Source: DATBLE01 sp050258035 (GTDB lineage Bacteria > Actinomycetota > Thermoleophilia > Gaiellales > Gaiellaceae). From it: a DNA stretch of 64,000 nucleotides. This document shows, piece by piece, positions 33,872 through 41,116 of the stretch. How positions within the stretch are numbered: position 1 is the first letter of the stretch; every line of letters starts with the position of its first letter. The stretch covers positions 49,298 through 113,297 of the forward strand of contig JBLMYA010000039.1 of the NCBI GenBank assembly GCA_050258035.1, written 5' to 3'. Both the position numbers and the translations under genes were made by a program. The notes under the pieces were generated by a model. It searched no databases. It was not told the DNA's origin and worked only from the letters and a program-made list of their open reading frames with translations.

Positions 33872-34699
33872 ATGACTGGAGAATCGGGACCCGTGGGCCC
33901 GAACGACGTTACGGTGCTGGTCCCGTCCTCGGCGGACGAGGCGGTCGAGGCGTTCGGCGACGGCGCGGACGTGACCGTCGTCGGAGGCGGCACGATCGTC
34001 ATGCCCGAGCTGACGTCCGGCCGGCTGCGCCCGAAGAGCGCGCTCCTGCTGGGACGCGCCGGGCTCGCGGGCATCACCCGCGCGGGCGGCACGGTGACGA
34101 TCGGGGCGGCGACGCCGGTTTCGGAGCTTGCGGACGCGGACGAGCCGCTCGCCCAGGCCGCCGAGCACGTCGGCGACATCGAGGTCCGTTCGCAGGCGAC
34201 CGTCGGCGGCAACGTCTGCACCCACTCGTCCGACGACGCGCCGCGCGGTGACCTCCAGGCCTCGCTCCTCGCGCTCGGCGCAACCGTCCGCTCGGCGGGC
34301 AAGGGCGGAGAACGGAGCGAGCCGCTCGAGGACTTCCTCGCCGACGGCGCCGGGAGGCTCGTGCTCGACGTCTCCTACGACGACGTTCCACGCCGGGCGG
34401 GCTACGCCGCCGTCTGGCGTCCCCACTCGCACCACTACACGATCCTCGCCGTGTGTGCGACGCGAACAGCTGACGCTGTTCGCGTCGGGATCACGGGCGC
34501 TGGCCCGCGGGGAATGCGCGCACCCTTGGTCGAGCAGGCGTTCCAGGACGGAGCGGACCCGGCTGATGCATCCCAGCGCGTGCTCGACGATGTCGAGCAC
34601 GCGCTCAGAGACGACGCGCTGGGCTCGGCCTGGTACCGCACCCAGCTCCTGCCACGCCTGGTCGCCCGCGCCCTGGCCCAACTGGAGGAGGCCGGATGA
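33872..34699 (+). CDS. Molybdenum hydroxylase FAD-binding subunit (CoxM/XdhB type)
   Basis: 275 residues. The FAD-binding motifs VVGGGTIVMPELTSG and QATVGGNVCTHS are present, the latter being the T-I-G-G-N type loop of the CoxM family. It passes electrons from the 2Fe-2S centres to FAD. It begins a four-gene operon with overlapping stops and starts. GTG 33893 is an alternative start: TTGACA (33855) and GAGAAT (33879) with an 18-bp spacer end 8 bp before it. Confidence 0.88.
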   Translation: MTGESGPVGPNDVTVLVPSSADEAVEAFGDGADVTVVGGGTIVMPELTSGRLRPKSALLLGRAGLAGITRAGGTVTIGAATPVSELADADEPLAQAAEHVGDIEVRSQATVGGNVCTHSSDDAPRGDLQASLLALGATVRSAGKGGERSEPLEDFLADGAGRLVLDVSYDDVPRRAGYAAVWRPHSHHYTILAVCATRTADAVRVGITGAGPRGMRAPLVEQAFQDGADPADASQRVLDDVEHALRDDALGSAWYRTQLLPRLVARALAQLEEAG

Positions 34700-35151
34700 A
34701 CCTGACCGTCAACGGCGTCGCCCACGACGTCGAGAGCCACGGCCTGCGGCCGCTGCTCCACGTCCTCCGCGAGGAGCTGGGGATCACGAGCCCGAAGGCC
34801 GGATGCCAGCAGGGAGGCTGCGGCACCTGCACCGTGCTCGTCGACGGCGAGCCGCGCCGGTCCTGCCTCCTGCCCCTCGCCGCCGTCGACGGCGCGGCGA
34901 TCACGACGGTCGAGGGCCTCGGGACGCCCGAGCATCTCGCGCCGGTGCAGGCGGCCTTCCACGAGCACTACGGCTCCCAGTGCGGCTTCTGTACGCCCGG
35001 CTTCCTGCTCGCGACCCATGCGCTGATCGAGCGTTCGCCCGAGGCGGATCGCGCCCAGATCGAGGAGGCCCTGGCCGGGCACGTCTGCCGCTGCACGGGT
35101 TATGTCAAGATCCTGGAGGCGATCGAGTCGGCGGTCGGAGGCGCGGCATGA
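34696..35151 (+). CDS. Molybdenum hydroxylase 2Fe-2S subunit (CoxS/XdhC-iron type)
   Basis: 151 residues with the two iron-sulfur sites: plant-type CQQGGCGTCTVLVDG (about 37-51) and C-terminal CGFCTPGFLLAT and HVCRCTGYVKI. This is the standard small subunit of the xanthine dehydrogenase/CO dehydrogenase family. ATGA overlaps on both sides couple it to the FAD subunit and the first large-subunit gene. Confidence 0.95.
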   Translation: MNLTVNGVAHDVESHGLRPLLHVLREELGITSPKAGCQQGGCGTCTVLVDGEPRRSCLLPLAAVDGAAITTVEGLGTPEHLAPVQAAFHEHYGSQCGFCTPGFLLATHALIERSPEADRAQIEEALAGHVCRCTGYVKILEAIESAVGGAA

Positions 35152-36515
35152 AGGCGGTCGGCGCACGGCTCCCGCGCTACGACGGCGTCGCGCACGTCAC
35201 CGGGCGCACGCAGTTCGTCGACGACGTCCGCGTCCCGAACATGCTGTGGGCGAAGGCGCTTCGGTCGCCGGTGCACAGCGCGGTGATCAAGGGGCTGGAC
35301 ACCACGAAGGCCGCGTCGGTGCCCGGCGTGCACGCGGTCGTCACCTGGGAGGACGTTCCCCGCCTGGTCTACGGCCACCTCGAGGCGCTCGGCATTCCCG
35401 GCGACGAGCCGCTGCTCGCGAAGGACGAGGTGCGCTACAAGGGCCAGCCGATCGCCCTGGTCGCGGCGGAGGACGAGGAGACGGCGCAGGCCGCTGTCGA
35501 GGCGATCGGTCTCGACCTGGAGGAGCGGTCGCCGCTCTTCGACGTCCGCAAGGCCGGAGACCCCGGCGCGCCGCAGGTCCACGAGTGGGGGAACTGGTAC
35601 CCGCACTTCGAGGCCGAGATGGACGTGCGTCAGATCCGGAAAGGCGACATCGACCGCGCCTTCGACGAGGCGGACACGATCGTCTCCGGCGTCTACCGGC
35701 CGGCGGCGATCGAGCACTGCCCCCTGGAGCCGCAGACCGCGCTCGTCGTCCCGGAGCCGAGCGGCAGGCTGACGATCTACTCGTGCACGCAGGCGCTCTA
35801 CTTCTCGATGGGGGTCGTCGCGGCGCACCTGGAGTGGCCGCTGAACCGGCTCAAGTTCGTCGGCGGAACCGTCGGCGGCGGCTTCGGAGGCAAGGTCGAC
35901 ACGGCGACCGAGACGATCTCGGCGCTGGCCGCACTGAAGTCGGGCCGGCCGGTGAAGTGGCGCTGGACGCGCGAGGAGGAGTTCCTCTGCTCGTCGACGC
36001 GCGCGCCCTGGCACATGGAGATCGCCGACGCGGTCACGAAGGACGGCTGGATCCTCGGGCGGAGGATGCTGACCCTGCACGACTCGGGCGCGTACGCCCG
36101 GTTCTCGCCCTACGGCGTGACGAAGCACAGCTTCCACCACACCGGCGCCTACACGATCCCGAATCTCCATTTCGACGGGTTCGTCGTCTTCACGAATCGC
36201 GTGCCGACGACGGCGATGCGGGGCTTCGGCGTCACCTCGGTCTCGTTCGCGACCGAGCTGCACGTCAGCCGGGTCGCGGAGCTGCTGGGCATCGACCCGT
36301 TCGAGCTCCGCCTGAAGAACGCGAACCGGATCGGCGACACCTCGCCGAACGGCATCGCGTACTCCGACCCGTCGACGGTTCCGACGATCCACGCGATCGC
36401 GGATGCGGTGGGCCACGAGCTCCCGGCGGACTACCGGACGATGAGCCGCGACCCGCGCGAGGGCGGGATGCTGCCCGAGCACCTGGTCGCACAGGTCGGG
36501 GAGGTGACTCACTGA
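35148..36515 (+). CDS. Molybdenum hydroxylase molybdopterin-binding subunit, N-terminal half
   Basis: 455 residues that match the first part of the usual 750-800-residue large subunit. It holds the a/b hammerhead domain (GVAHVTGRTQFVDDV, then DEVRYKGQPIALVAAED) and the first molybdopterin-binding domain with VGGTVGGGFGGKVDT and TTAMRGFGVTSVSFATEL. The AMRGFG stretch is of xanthine/aldehyde dehydrogenase type, not the AYRCSFR loop of CO dehydrogenase. The protein stops with EVTH at 36515 and its second half is the next gene. Confidence 0.9.
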   Translation: MKAVGARLPRYDGVAHVTGRTQFVDDVRVPNMLWAKALRSPVHSAVIKGLDTTKAASVPGVHAVVTWEDVPRLVYGHLEALGIPGDEPLLAKDEVRYKGQPIALVAAEDEETAQAAVEAIGLDLEERSPLFDVRKAGDPGAPQVHEWGNWYPHFEAEMDVRQIRKGDIDRAFDEADTIVSGVYRPAAIEHCPLEPQTALVVPEPSGRLTIYSCTQALYFSMGVVAAHLEWPLNRLKFVGGTVGGGFGGKVDTATETISALAALKSGRPVKWRWTREEEFLCSSTRAPWHMEIADAVTKDGWILGRRMLTLHDSGAYARFSPYGVTKHSFHHTGAYTIPNLHFDGFVVFTNRVPTTAMRGFGVTSVSFATELHVSRVAELLGIDPFELRLKNANRIGDTSPNGIAYSDPSTVPTIHAIADAVGHELPADYRTMSRDPREGGMLPEHLVAQVGEVTH

Positions 36516-37627
36516 TGGCGAGGCATCGCGGACGCGGGATCTCGGCGATCGAGTACCCGACCGGGATGAACCAGAACGGCGACCCGTCGCAGGCGTGGAT
36601 CAAGATCAAGCCCGACGGGCGCGTCGACGTCTTCTCCGGCACCTCCGACATCGGCAACGGCTCGAAGACGATCCAGAGCCAGATCGTCGCCGAGACGCTC
36701 GGGGTCCCGTACGACTGGATCACCTACGACAACTCGAACACCGACTCGTCGCCCGTCTGCACCGGGACCTTCGCCTCGCGCGCGACCTTCGTGGCCGGCA
36801 ACGCCGTGCTCAAGGCGGCCGCCAACGCGAAGCAGAAGCTGCTCGAGATCGCGGCGAAGGAGCTCGAGATCGCGCCGGACGACCTCGAGGTCGTCGACGG
36901 CGAGGTGATCGCGAAGGGAGCGCCTCAGAAGAAGATCGGCGTCCCCGACGTCGCCGCGGCGGCGACGTGGACGCACGGGGAGCTGATCACCGGCACGGGG
37001 GCGCAGCTGAACCCCTACGCCGCGATCGTCGAGCCGGAGACCGGCAAGGTCGACCTGCCGCCGCACGCCGCCATCTCCTACGCGGCCTGCGCCGCGGAGG
37101 TGGAGGTCGACGACGAGACCGGCGAGGTCAGGGTCGAGCGTCTCTGGCAGTGCTTCGACGTCGGCCGCGCGATCAACCCGACTCTCGTCGAGGGCCAGAT
37201 CCAGGGCGGCGCGCTGATGGGCCTCGGCCTCGGCGTGCTGGAGGAGTGCTACCCGTACTATCCGAGCCCCGAGCACCGCGGCTCGGAGTTCGGGGCGTAC
37301 CTCGCCCCCGGGATCAAGGGGCTTCCGAAGATCGACACGATCATCCTCGAGAACCCGTCCGCGCACGGCCCGTACGGGGCGAAGGGGATCAGCGAGATGG
37401 CGAACAACCCGCAGCCGCCCGCGATCGCCGCGGCGGTCTACGACGCGGTCGGCGTCTGGGTGACCGAGCTGCCCGTCACGCCGGAGCGGGTCCTGCGCGC
37501 GCTGGAGAAGAAGGATCAAGGCCCGCGCCGGGACGGCAAATGGGTCGTATTCGACGAGGACCTCTCCGTCAACACGGTCGCCGCCGAGGGATCGCGGTTC
37601 CGCTTCCCCGTCGGCTCAGGTGCCTGA
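36515..37627 (+). CDS. Molybdenum hydroxylase molybdopterin-binding subunit, C-terminal half
   Basis: 370 residues matching the second molybdopterin-binding domain. It includes SGTSDIGNGSKTIQSQIVAE, WQCFDVGRAINPTLVEGQIQGG, and GAKGISEMANNPQPPAIA, where the Glu of GISE is in the position of the catalytic base. The ATG overlaps the preceding TGA by one base (TGATG). Nothing suggests decay, so the large subunit is probably assembled from two chains. Likely substrates are purines, other N-heterocycles or aldehydes. Confidence 0.9.
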   Translation: MARHRGRGISAIEYPTGMNQNGDPSQAWIKIKPDGRVDVFSGTSDIGNGSKTIQSQIVAETLGVPYDWITYDNSNTDSSPVCTGTFASRATFVAGNAVLKAAANAKQKLLEIAAKELEIAPDDLEVVDGEVIAKGAPQKKIGVPDVAAAATWTHGELITGTGAQLNPYAAIVEPETGKVDLPPHAAISYAACAAEVEVDDETGEVRVERLWQCFDVGRAINPTLVEGQIQGGALMGLGLGVLEECYPYYPSPEHRGSEFGAYLAPGIKGLPKIDTIILENPSAHGPYGAKGISEMANNPQPPAIAAAVYDAVGVWVTELPVTPERVLRALEKKDQGPRRDGKWVVFDEDLSVNTVAAEGSRFRFPVGSGA

Positions 37628-38018
37628 CTCCCCCTCCTCCTTCGGCAGCTGGAACGGCGTCGAGCTCTTCGAGTTCGCCGCCGGCGTGCGCATCCACGCC
37701 GCGGGCGGGGAGCAGGTGCTCGTCTGCCGCGTCGACTACGAGCCGGGCTTCGGCGTCGGCACGCACGCGCACGAGCACACCGAGCAGGTGATGGTCGTCA
37801 CCGAGGGCGAGCTCGAGCTGACCGTCGACGGCGACACGCGTACCCTCCGGCCCGGCGACTGGGCCGTGATCAACCGCGGTGTCGAGCACTCCGTGCGGAC
37901 GCAGGACGGCGCACAGTTCTTCGAGGCGCTCTCCCCCGTCCCGCTCGACCACGTCCCGGACCGCGAGCGGGACCTCGTGCTCGGGCCGGACGGCGGCTCG
38001 GGTCACGTTGAGCGCTAG
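37620..38018 (+). CDS. Cupin-domain protein at the end of the molybdenum hydroxylase operon
   Basis: 132 residues from GTG 37620, overlapping the previous stop by 8 bp. Cupin motif 1 is GTHAHEHTEQVMVVTEG (His, His, Glu) and motif 2 GDWAVINRGVEHSV. It could be a ring-processing enzyme for the hydroxylase product or a ligand sensor. Tight coupling argues for a shared pathway. Confidence 0.82.
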   Translation: MPDSPSSFGSWNGVELFEFAAGVRIHAAGGEQVLVCRVDYEPGFGVGTHAHEHTEQVMVVTEGELELTVDGDTRTLRPGDWAVINRGVEHSVRTQDGAQFFEALSPVPLDHVPDRERDLVLGPDGGSGHVER

Positions 38019-38047
38019 AGTCGCCCTACCCGACGAGAGGAGGAGCA

Positions 38048-38230
38048 GTGCCCTGGATCGACGTCAAGCTGTACGACACGCGTGTGACCGAGGAATCGGT
38101 TCCGAAGATCATCGAGGCGCTGACGGCCGCGCTCGCCGAATCGAGCGGCGCGTCGCCCGACCACATCCAGGTCGTGGTGCAGGGCATCCCGGCGAAGCAC
38201 TGGGGAGTCGCCGGCAAGCCGGGTGGCTGA
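38048..38230 (+). CDS. 4-oxalocrotonate tautomerase family protein
   Basis: 60 residues, exactly the size of small 4-OT monomers. The start GTG is followed by Pro (MPWIDVKLYD), so after Met removal Pro1 is the catalytic base. Later residues SSGASPDHIQVVVQGIP are typical. AGGAGGAG precedes the start. It tautomerises an unsaturated keto acid, which suits an aromatic or heterocycle ring-cleavage route next to the hydroxylase. Confidence 0.9.
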   Translation: MPWIDVKLYDTRVTEESVPKIIEALTAALAESSGASPDHIQVVVQGIPAKHWGVAGKPGG

Positions 38231-38903
38231 GACAGCTCCGGTCTTCCTGATCACCGGCGCCTCGAGCGGGATCGGCGAGGCCACGGCGCGGCGGGCGGCC
38301 GGGGCCGGCTACCGGCTCGTCCTCGCGGCCCGCTCGACCGCGAGGCTCGAAGCGCTGGCGGAGGAGCTGGGCGGCCTGGCCGTCACGTGCGACGTCACCG
38401 AGTGGGAGCAGCAGGAGGCGATGGTCGAGCGCGCGCTCGCCGAGCTCGGCCGGATCGACGTCGCCTTCGCCAACGCCGGCTTCGGCCTGGCCCGGGGCTT
38501 GAGGAACGAGACGCCCGAGCGCTGGCGCGAGATGGTGCTCACCAACGTCTACGGCGCCGCGCTCACGATCCGGGCGTGCATGGACGCGCTCGTCCAGACG
38601 AAGGGCCACCTGCTGCTGACGAGCTCGCTCGCGGGCCGGCGGCCGGTCCCCGGATCCCTCTACTCGGCGACGAAGTGGGCGGTGACGGCGATGGGCGAGG
38701 GAGCCCGGCTGGAGCTGAACGGCACCGGCGTGCGCGTCACGCTGATCGAGCCCGGGATGGTCGACACGCCGTTCTTCGACGAGCCGCCGGTCGGGATGCT
38801 CCAGGCGGACGACGTCGCGCGCGCGGTGATGTTCGCCGTCTCCCAGCCGCCGCACGTGGACGTGAACGAGATCCTCGTCCGCGGCACGGCGCAGGAGACC
38901 TAG
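38223..38903 (+). CDS. Short-chain dehydrogenase/reductase
   Basis: 226 residues from GTG 38223, overlapping the tautomerase by 8 bp. NAD(P) motif ITGASSGIGEATAR, NAG motif FANAGFG, catalytic Ser in LLTSSLAG and YSATKWAV with the Tyr-x-x-x-Lys pair. An Arg pair soon after the second strand (AARSTAR) favours NADP. Substrate unknown. Confidence 0.88.
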   Translation: MAETAPVFLITGASSGIGEATARRAAGAGYRLVLAARSTARLEALAEELGGLAVTCDVTEWEQQEAMVERALAELGRIDVAFANAGFGLARGLRNETPERWREMVLTNVYGAALTIRACMDALVQTKGHLLLTSSLAGRRPVPGSLYSATKWAVTAMGEGARLELNGTGVRVTLIEPGMVDTPFFDEPPVGMLQADDVARAVMFAVSQPPHVDVNEILVRGTAQET

Positions 38904-39055
38904 GCTGAGCCCGACGTCCCCGGATCGATCCGCACGAGCAGCTGTTTGCTTCCGCGCGCCCAGACCCAGCCGCCGCCGGCGGTCAGGAGCAGCAGCGAGA
39001 CGACCGCGAGACCGACGAGCATCCGGGCGCCTGTCAGCACGTCGGCGATCGTCAT
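38900..39055 (-). CDS. Possible 51-residue single-pass membrane protein
   Basis: A short minus-strand frame from ATG 39055 to TAG 38900. It reads MTIADVLTGARMLVGLAV, a hydrophobic helix VSLLLLTAGGGWVWA, then RGSKQLLVRIDPGTSGSA. The layout, one membrane helix followed by a basic soluble tail, is plausible, and it fills a gap that otherwise holds no gene. There is no Shine-Dalgarno sequence, and the stop overlaps that of the SDR gene on the other strand. I give it about even odds. Confidence 0.45.
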   Translation of the reverse strand: MTIADVLTGARMLVGLAVVSLLLLTAGGGWVWARGSKQLLVRIDPGTSGSA

Positions 39056-39126
39056 CGGTCGTTGTCGCGCAGTCGACCGGAGCCCGGCGCAGGCGGCCAG
39101 CCGCAGAGCGATACAGTCCGAACGCC

Positions 39127-40644
39127 GTGGCTCCCGCCCGCTTCAACTTCACCCGGGACGTCGTCGAGGCCCAGGATCCGGCGCGTCTCGCGCTCAGATT
39201 CTGCGGTCGCAGCGGCGACGTGCGCGATCTCACCTTCGGGGAGGTCGGCGACCGCGCGGCGCGGTGGGCCGGACGGCTGCGCTCCCGCGGCGTCTCCCCC
39301 GGAGACCGCGTCCCCGTCCTGGTCGGCAAGACGCCCGAGTGGCACGCGGTGATGCTCGCCGCCCTGAAGGTGGGCGCGGTCGCGATCCCCTGCTCGGAGA
39401 TGCTGCGCGCCAAGGACCTCGACTTCCGTGTCCGCCACTCCGGCGCGGAACTTCTCGTCGCCGAGCCGGCCTCACGCGGCGAGGTGGAAGCGATGGCCGA
39501 GCGCCCCGAGGTCGTGTACGTGGGCGAGAGCGAGCCCGGTGAGCCGGATCGGGTCACGGCCGACACCGCCGCGGGGGAACCTGCGTTCATCCTCTACACC
39601 TCGGGGACGACGAAGGACCCGAAGGGCGTCGTACACACGCACCGCTACACCTGGGCGAAGCGCGCCCAGGCGGAGCGCTGGCTGGACGCGAAACCCGACG
39701 ACCTCGTCTGGTGCACGGCCGGCACGGGCTGGGCGAAGTCGATCTGGAACGTCCTCCTCGGGCCGTGGAGCTGCGGCTCGGCGATCGTGCTCCACGAGGG
39801 CGGGTTCGACCCGGAGGAGCGTTGCCGGCTGATCGGCGAGCTCGGCGCAACCGTGCTCTGCCAGGCACCGACCGAGTACCGGCTGATGGCGAAGCTCGAC
39901 GGTCTGGACGGATACGACCTGTCCCGCGTGCGGCACATGGTCTCTGCGGGCGAGCCGTTGAACCCCGAGGTGATCCGGGCGTTCGAGGAGGCGTTCGGGC
40001 GGACGATCCACGACGGCTACGGGCAGACGGAGAACACCCTCCTCGTCGGGAACTTCCCCGGCGCCGAGATCCGGCCAGGCTCAATGGGCCTGCCGGCGCC
40101 CGGCTACGACGTTCGCGTGATCGACTTCGACGGGCGGGAAGCGCCGGCCGGCGAGGAGGGCGACGTCGCGCTCCGCGGAGACGCGCCTGCGCTGTTCGCC
40201 GGCTACTGGAACGCCCCCGAGGAGACGTCGGCCGTCTACCGGGGTGAGTGGTACGTGACCGGTGACCGCGCGGTGCGCGACGAGGACGGCTACCTCTGGT
40301 TCACCGGACGGGCCGACGACGTGATCCTGTCCGCGGCGTACCGGATCGGTCCGTTCGAGGTCGAGAGCGCCCTGCTCGAGCACCCCGCGGTGGCGGAGAG
40401 CGCCGTCGTCGGCAAGCCTGACGCGGACCGCGGGCAGATCGTCAAGGCGTTCGTGGTGCTCCGACCGGGCCTGAGCGCCGATGCCGGGCTTGCCTCGGAG
40501 CTCCAGGAGCACTGCAAGCGCGTCACCGCGCCGTACAAGTACCCGCGTGAGATCGAGTTCGTCGACGAGCTCCCGAAGACACGCAGCGGGAAGATCAGGC
40601 GGGTGGAGCTGCGCAAGCTGGAGGAGGAGCGGGCGGCGGGCTAG
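39127..40644 (+). CDS. Acyl-CoA synthetase (medium-chain/ACSM-like AMP-forming)
   Basis: 505 residues from GTG 39127. P-loop FILYTSGTTKDPKGVVHTH (about 154-172), A5 motif DGYGQTENTLLV, the hinge VTGDRAVRDEDGYLWFTGR and catalytic Lys segment LPKTRSGKIRRVEL. The GTGWAKSIWN run is typical of the acetyl/medium-chain acyl synthetase subgroup. TACAGT lies 9 bp before the start. It probably activates a short- or medium-chain or aromatic acid. Confidence 0.9.
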   Translation: MAPARFNFTRDVVEAQDPARLALRFCGRSGDVRDLTFGEVGDRAARWAGRLRSRGVSPGDRVPVLVGKTPEWHAVMLAALKVGAVAIPCSEMLRAKDLDFRVRHSGAELLVAEPASRGEVEAMAERPEVVYVGESEPGEPDRVTADTAAGEPAFILYTSGTTKDPKGVVHTHRYTWAKRAQAERWLDAKPDDLVWCTAGTGWAKSIWNVLLGPWSCGSAIVLHEGGFDPEERCRLIGELGATVLCQAPTEYRLMAKLDGLDGYDLSRVRHMVSAGEPLNPEVIRAFEEAFGRTIHDGYGQTENTLLVGNFPGAEIRPGSMGLPAPGYDVRVIDFDGREAPAGEEGDVALRGDAPALFAGYWNAPEETSAVYRGEWYVTGDRAVRDEDGYLWFTGRADDVILSAAYRIGPFEVESALLEHPAVAESAVVGKPDADRGQIVKAFVVLRPGLSADAGLASELQEHCKRVTAPYKYPREIEFVDELPKTRSGKIRRVELRKLEEERAAG

Positions 40645-40666
40645 GAGGAATTGCTGTTCCGCCGTG

Positions 40667-41116
40667 TCAGCGCCAGCTCTCGAGCACGGCCTGCGCCTCG
40701 TCGAGCGACGTCACGATCGTCCCGGCCGCCTCGATGCAGCCGACCACGAACAGGTTCAGCCCGCGCACCTCGCCCTCGCGGCTCGAGTCGCGGCTCGCCC
40801 GCAGGTCGGTGGCGAGGCCGACGATCCCCTTCTTCTCCGGGTCGCCCTGCATCAGCGCGGAGAAGATGCCGATCTCGCAGGCGGTGCCGTCGTCGATCGA
40901 CGGCCCGTCGAGGAGAGCGAGCACGGCGTTCGCCTCCGAGAGGCCGGCGCAGTCCTTCGCGAAGATCTGCGTCGCCGTGACGGTGCCGTCGAGGGCGAGC
41001 TCGTGCTCGTGCGGGACGAAGACGTCGAACCCTGCGGCACGAAGGTGCGCCGCGCACTCGTCGATGAACCCGCGCTCGTAGGGCGTGAACAGCGGGCCTG
41101 CGAAGTAGACCCTCAC
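40667..41116 (-). CDS. Nucleoside 2-deoxyribosyltransferase-like protein
   Basis: 149 residues from GTG 41116. VYFAGPLFTPYERGFID is the N-terminal hallmark, and DGPSIDDGTACEIGIFSAL carries the Asp and nucleophilic Glu positions. Family members exchange the base on 2-deoxyribosides or hydrolyse nucleotides. The start overlaps the stop of the diol dehydratase gene (GTGA), so it is translationally coupled to a B12 enzyme, an unexpected pairing. Confidence 0.85.
   Translation of the reverse strand: MRVYFAGPLFTPYERGFIDECAAHLRAAGFDVFVPHEHELALDGTVTATQIFAKDCAGLSEANAVLALLDGPSIDDGTACEIGIFSALMQGDPEKKGIVGLATDLRASRDSSREGEVRGLNLFVVGCIEAAGTIVTSLDEAQAVLESWR

Noticed and set aside
5475..33884. Recurring GAGAATCG near promoters (5473-5480, 33815-33825, 33879-33886) as a shared operator
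   Set aside because: The same 8-mer also occurs inside coding sequence, so three occurrences are not enough to call a regulator site.
33872..37627. Aerobic CO dehydrogenase
   Set aside because: The gene set resembles cox genes, but the active-site loop reads AMRGFG as in xanthine/aldehyde dehydrogenases rather than the AYRCSFR loop of CO dehydrogenase.
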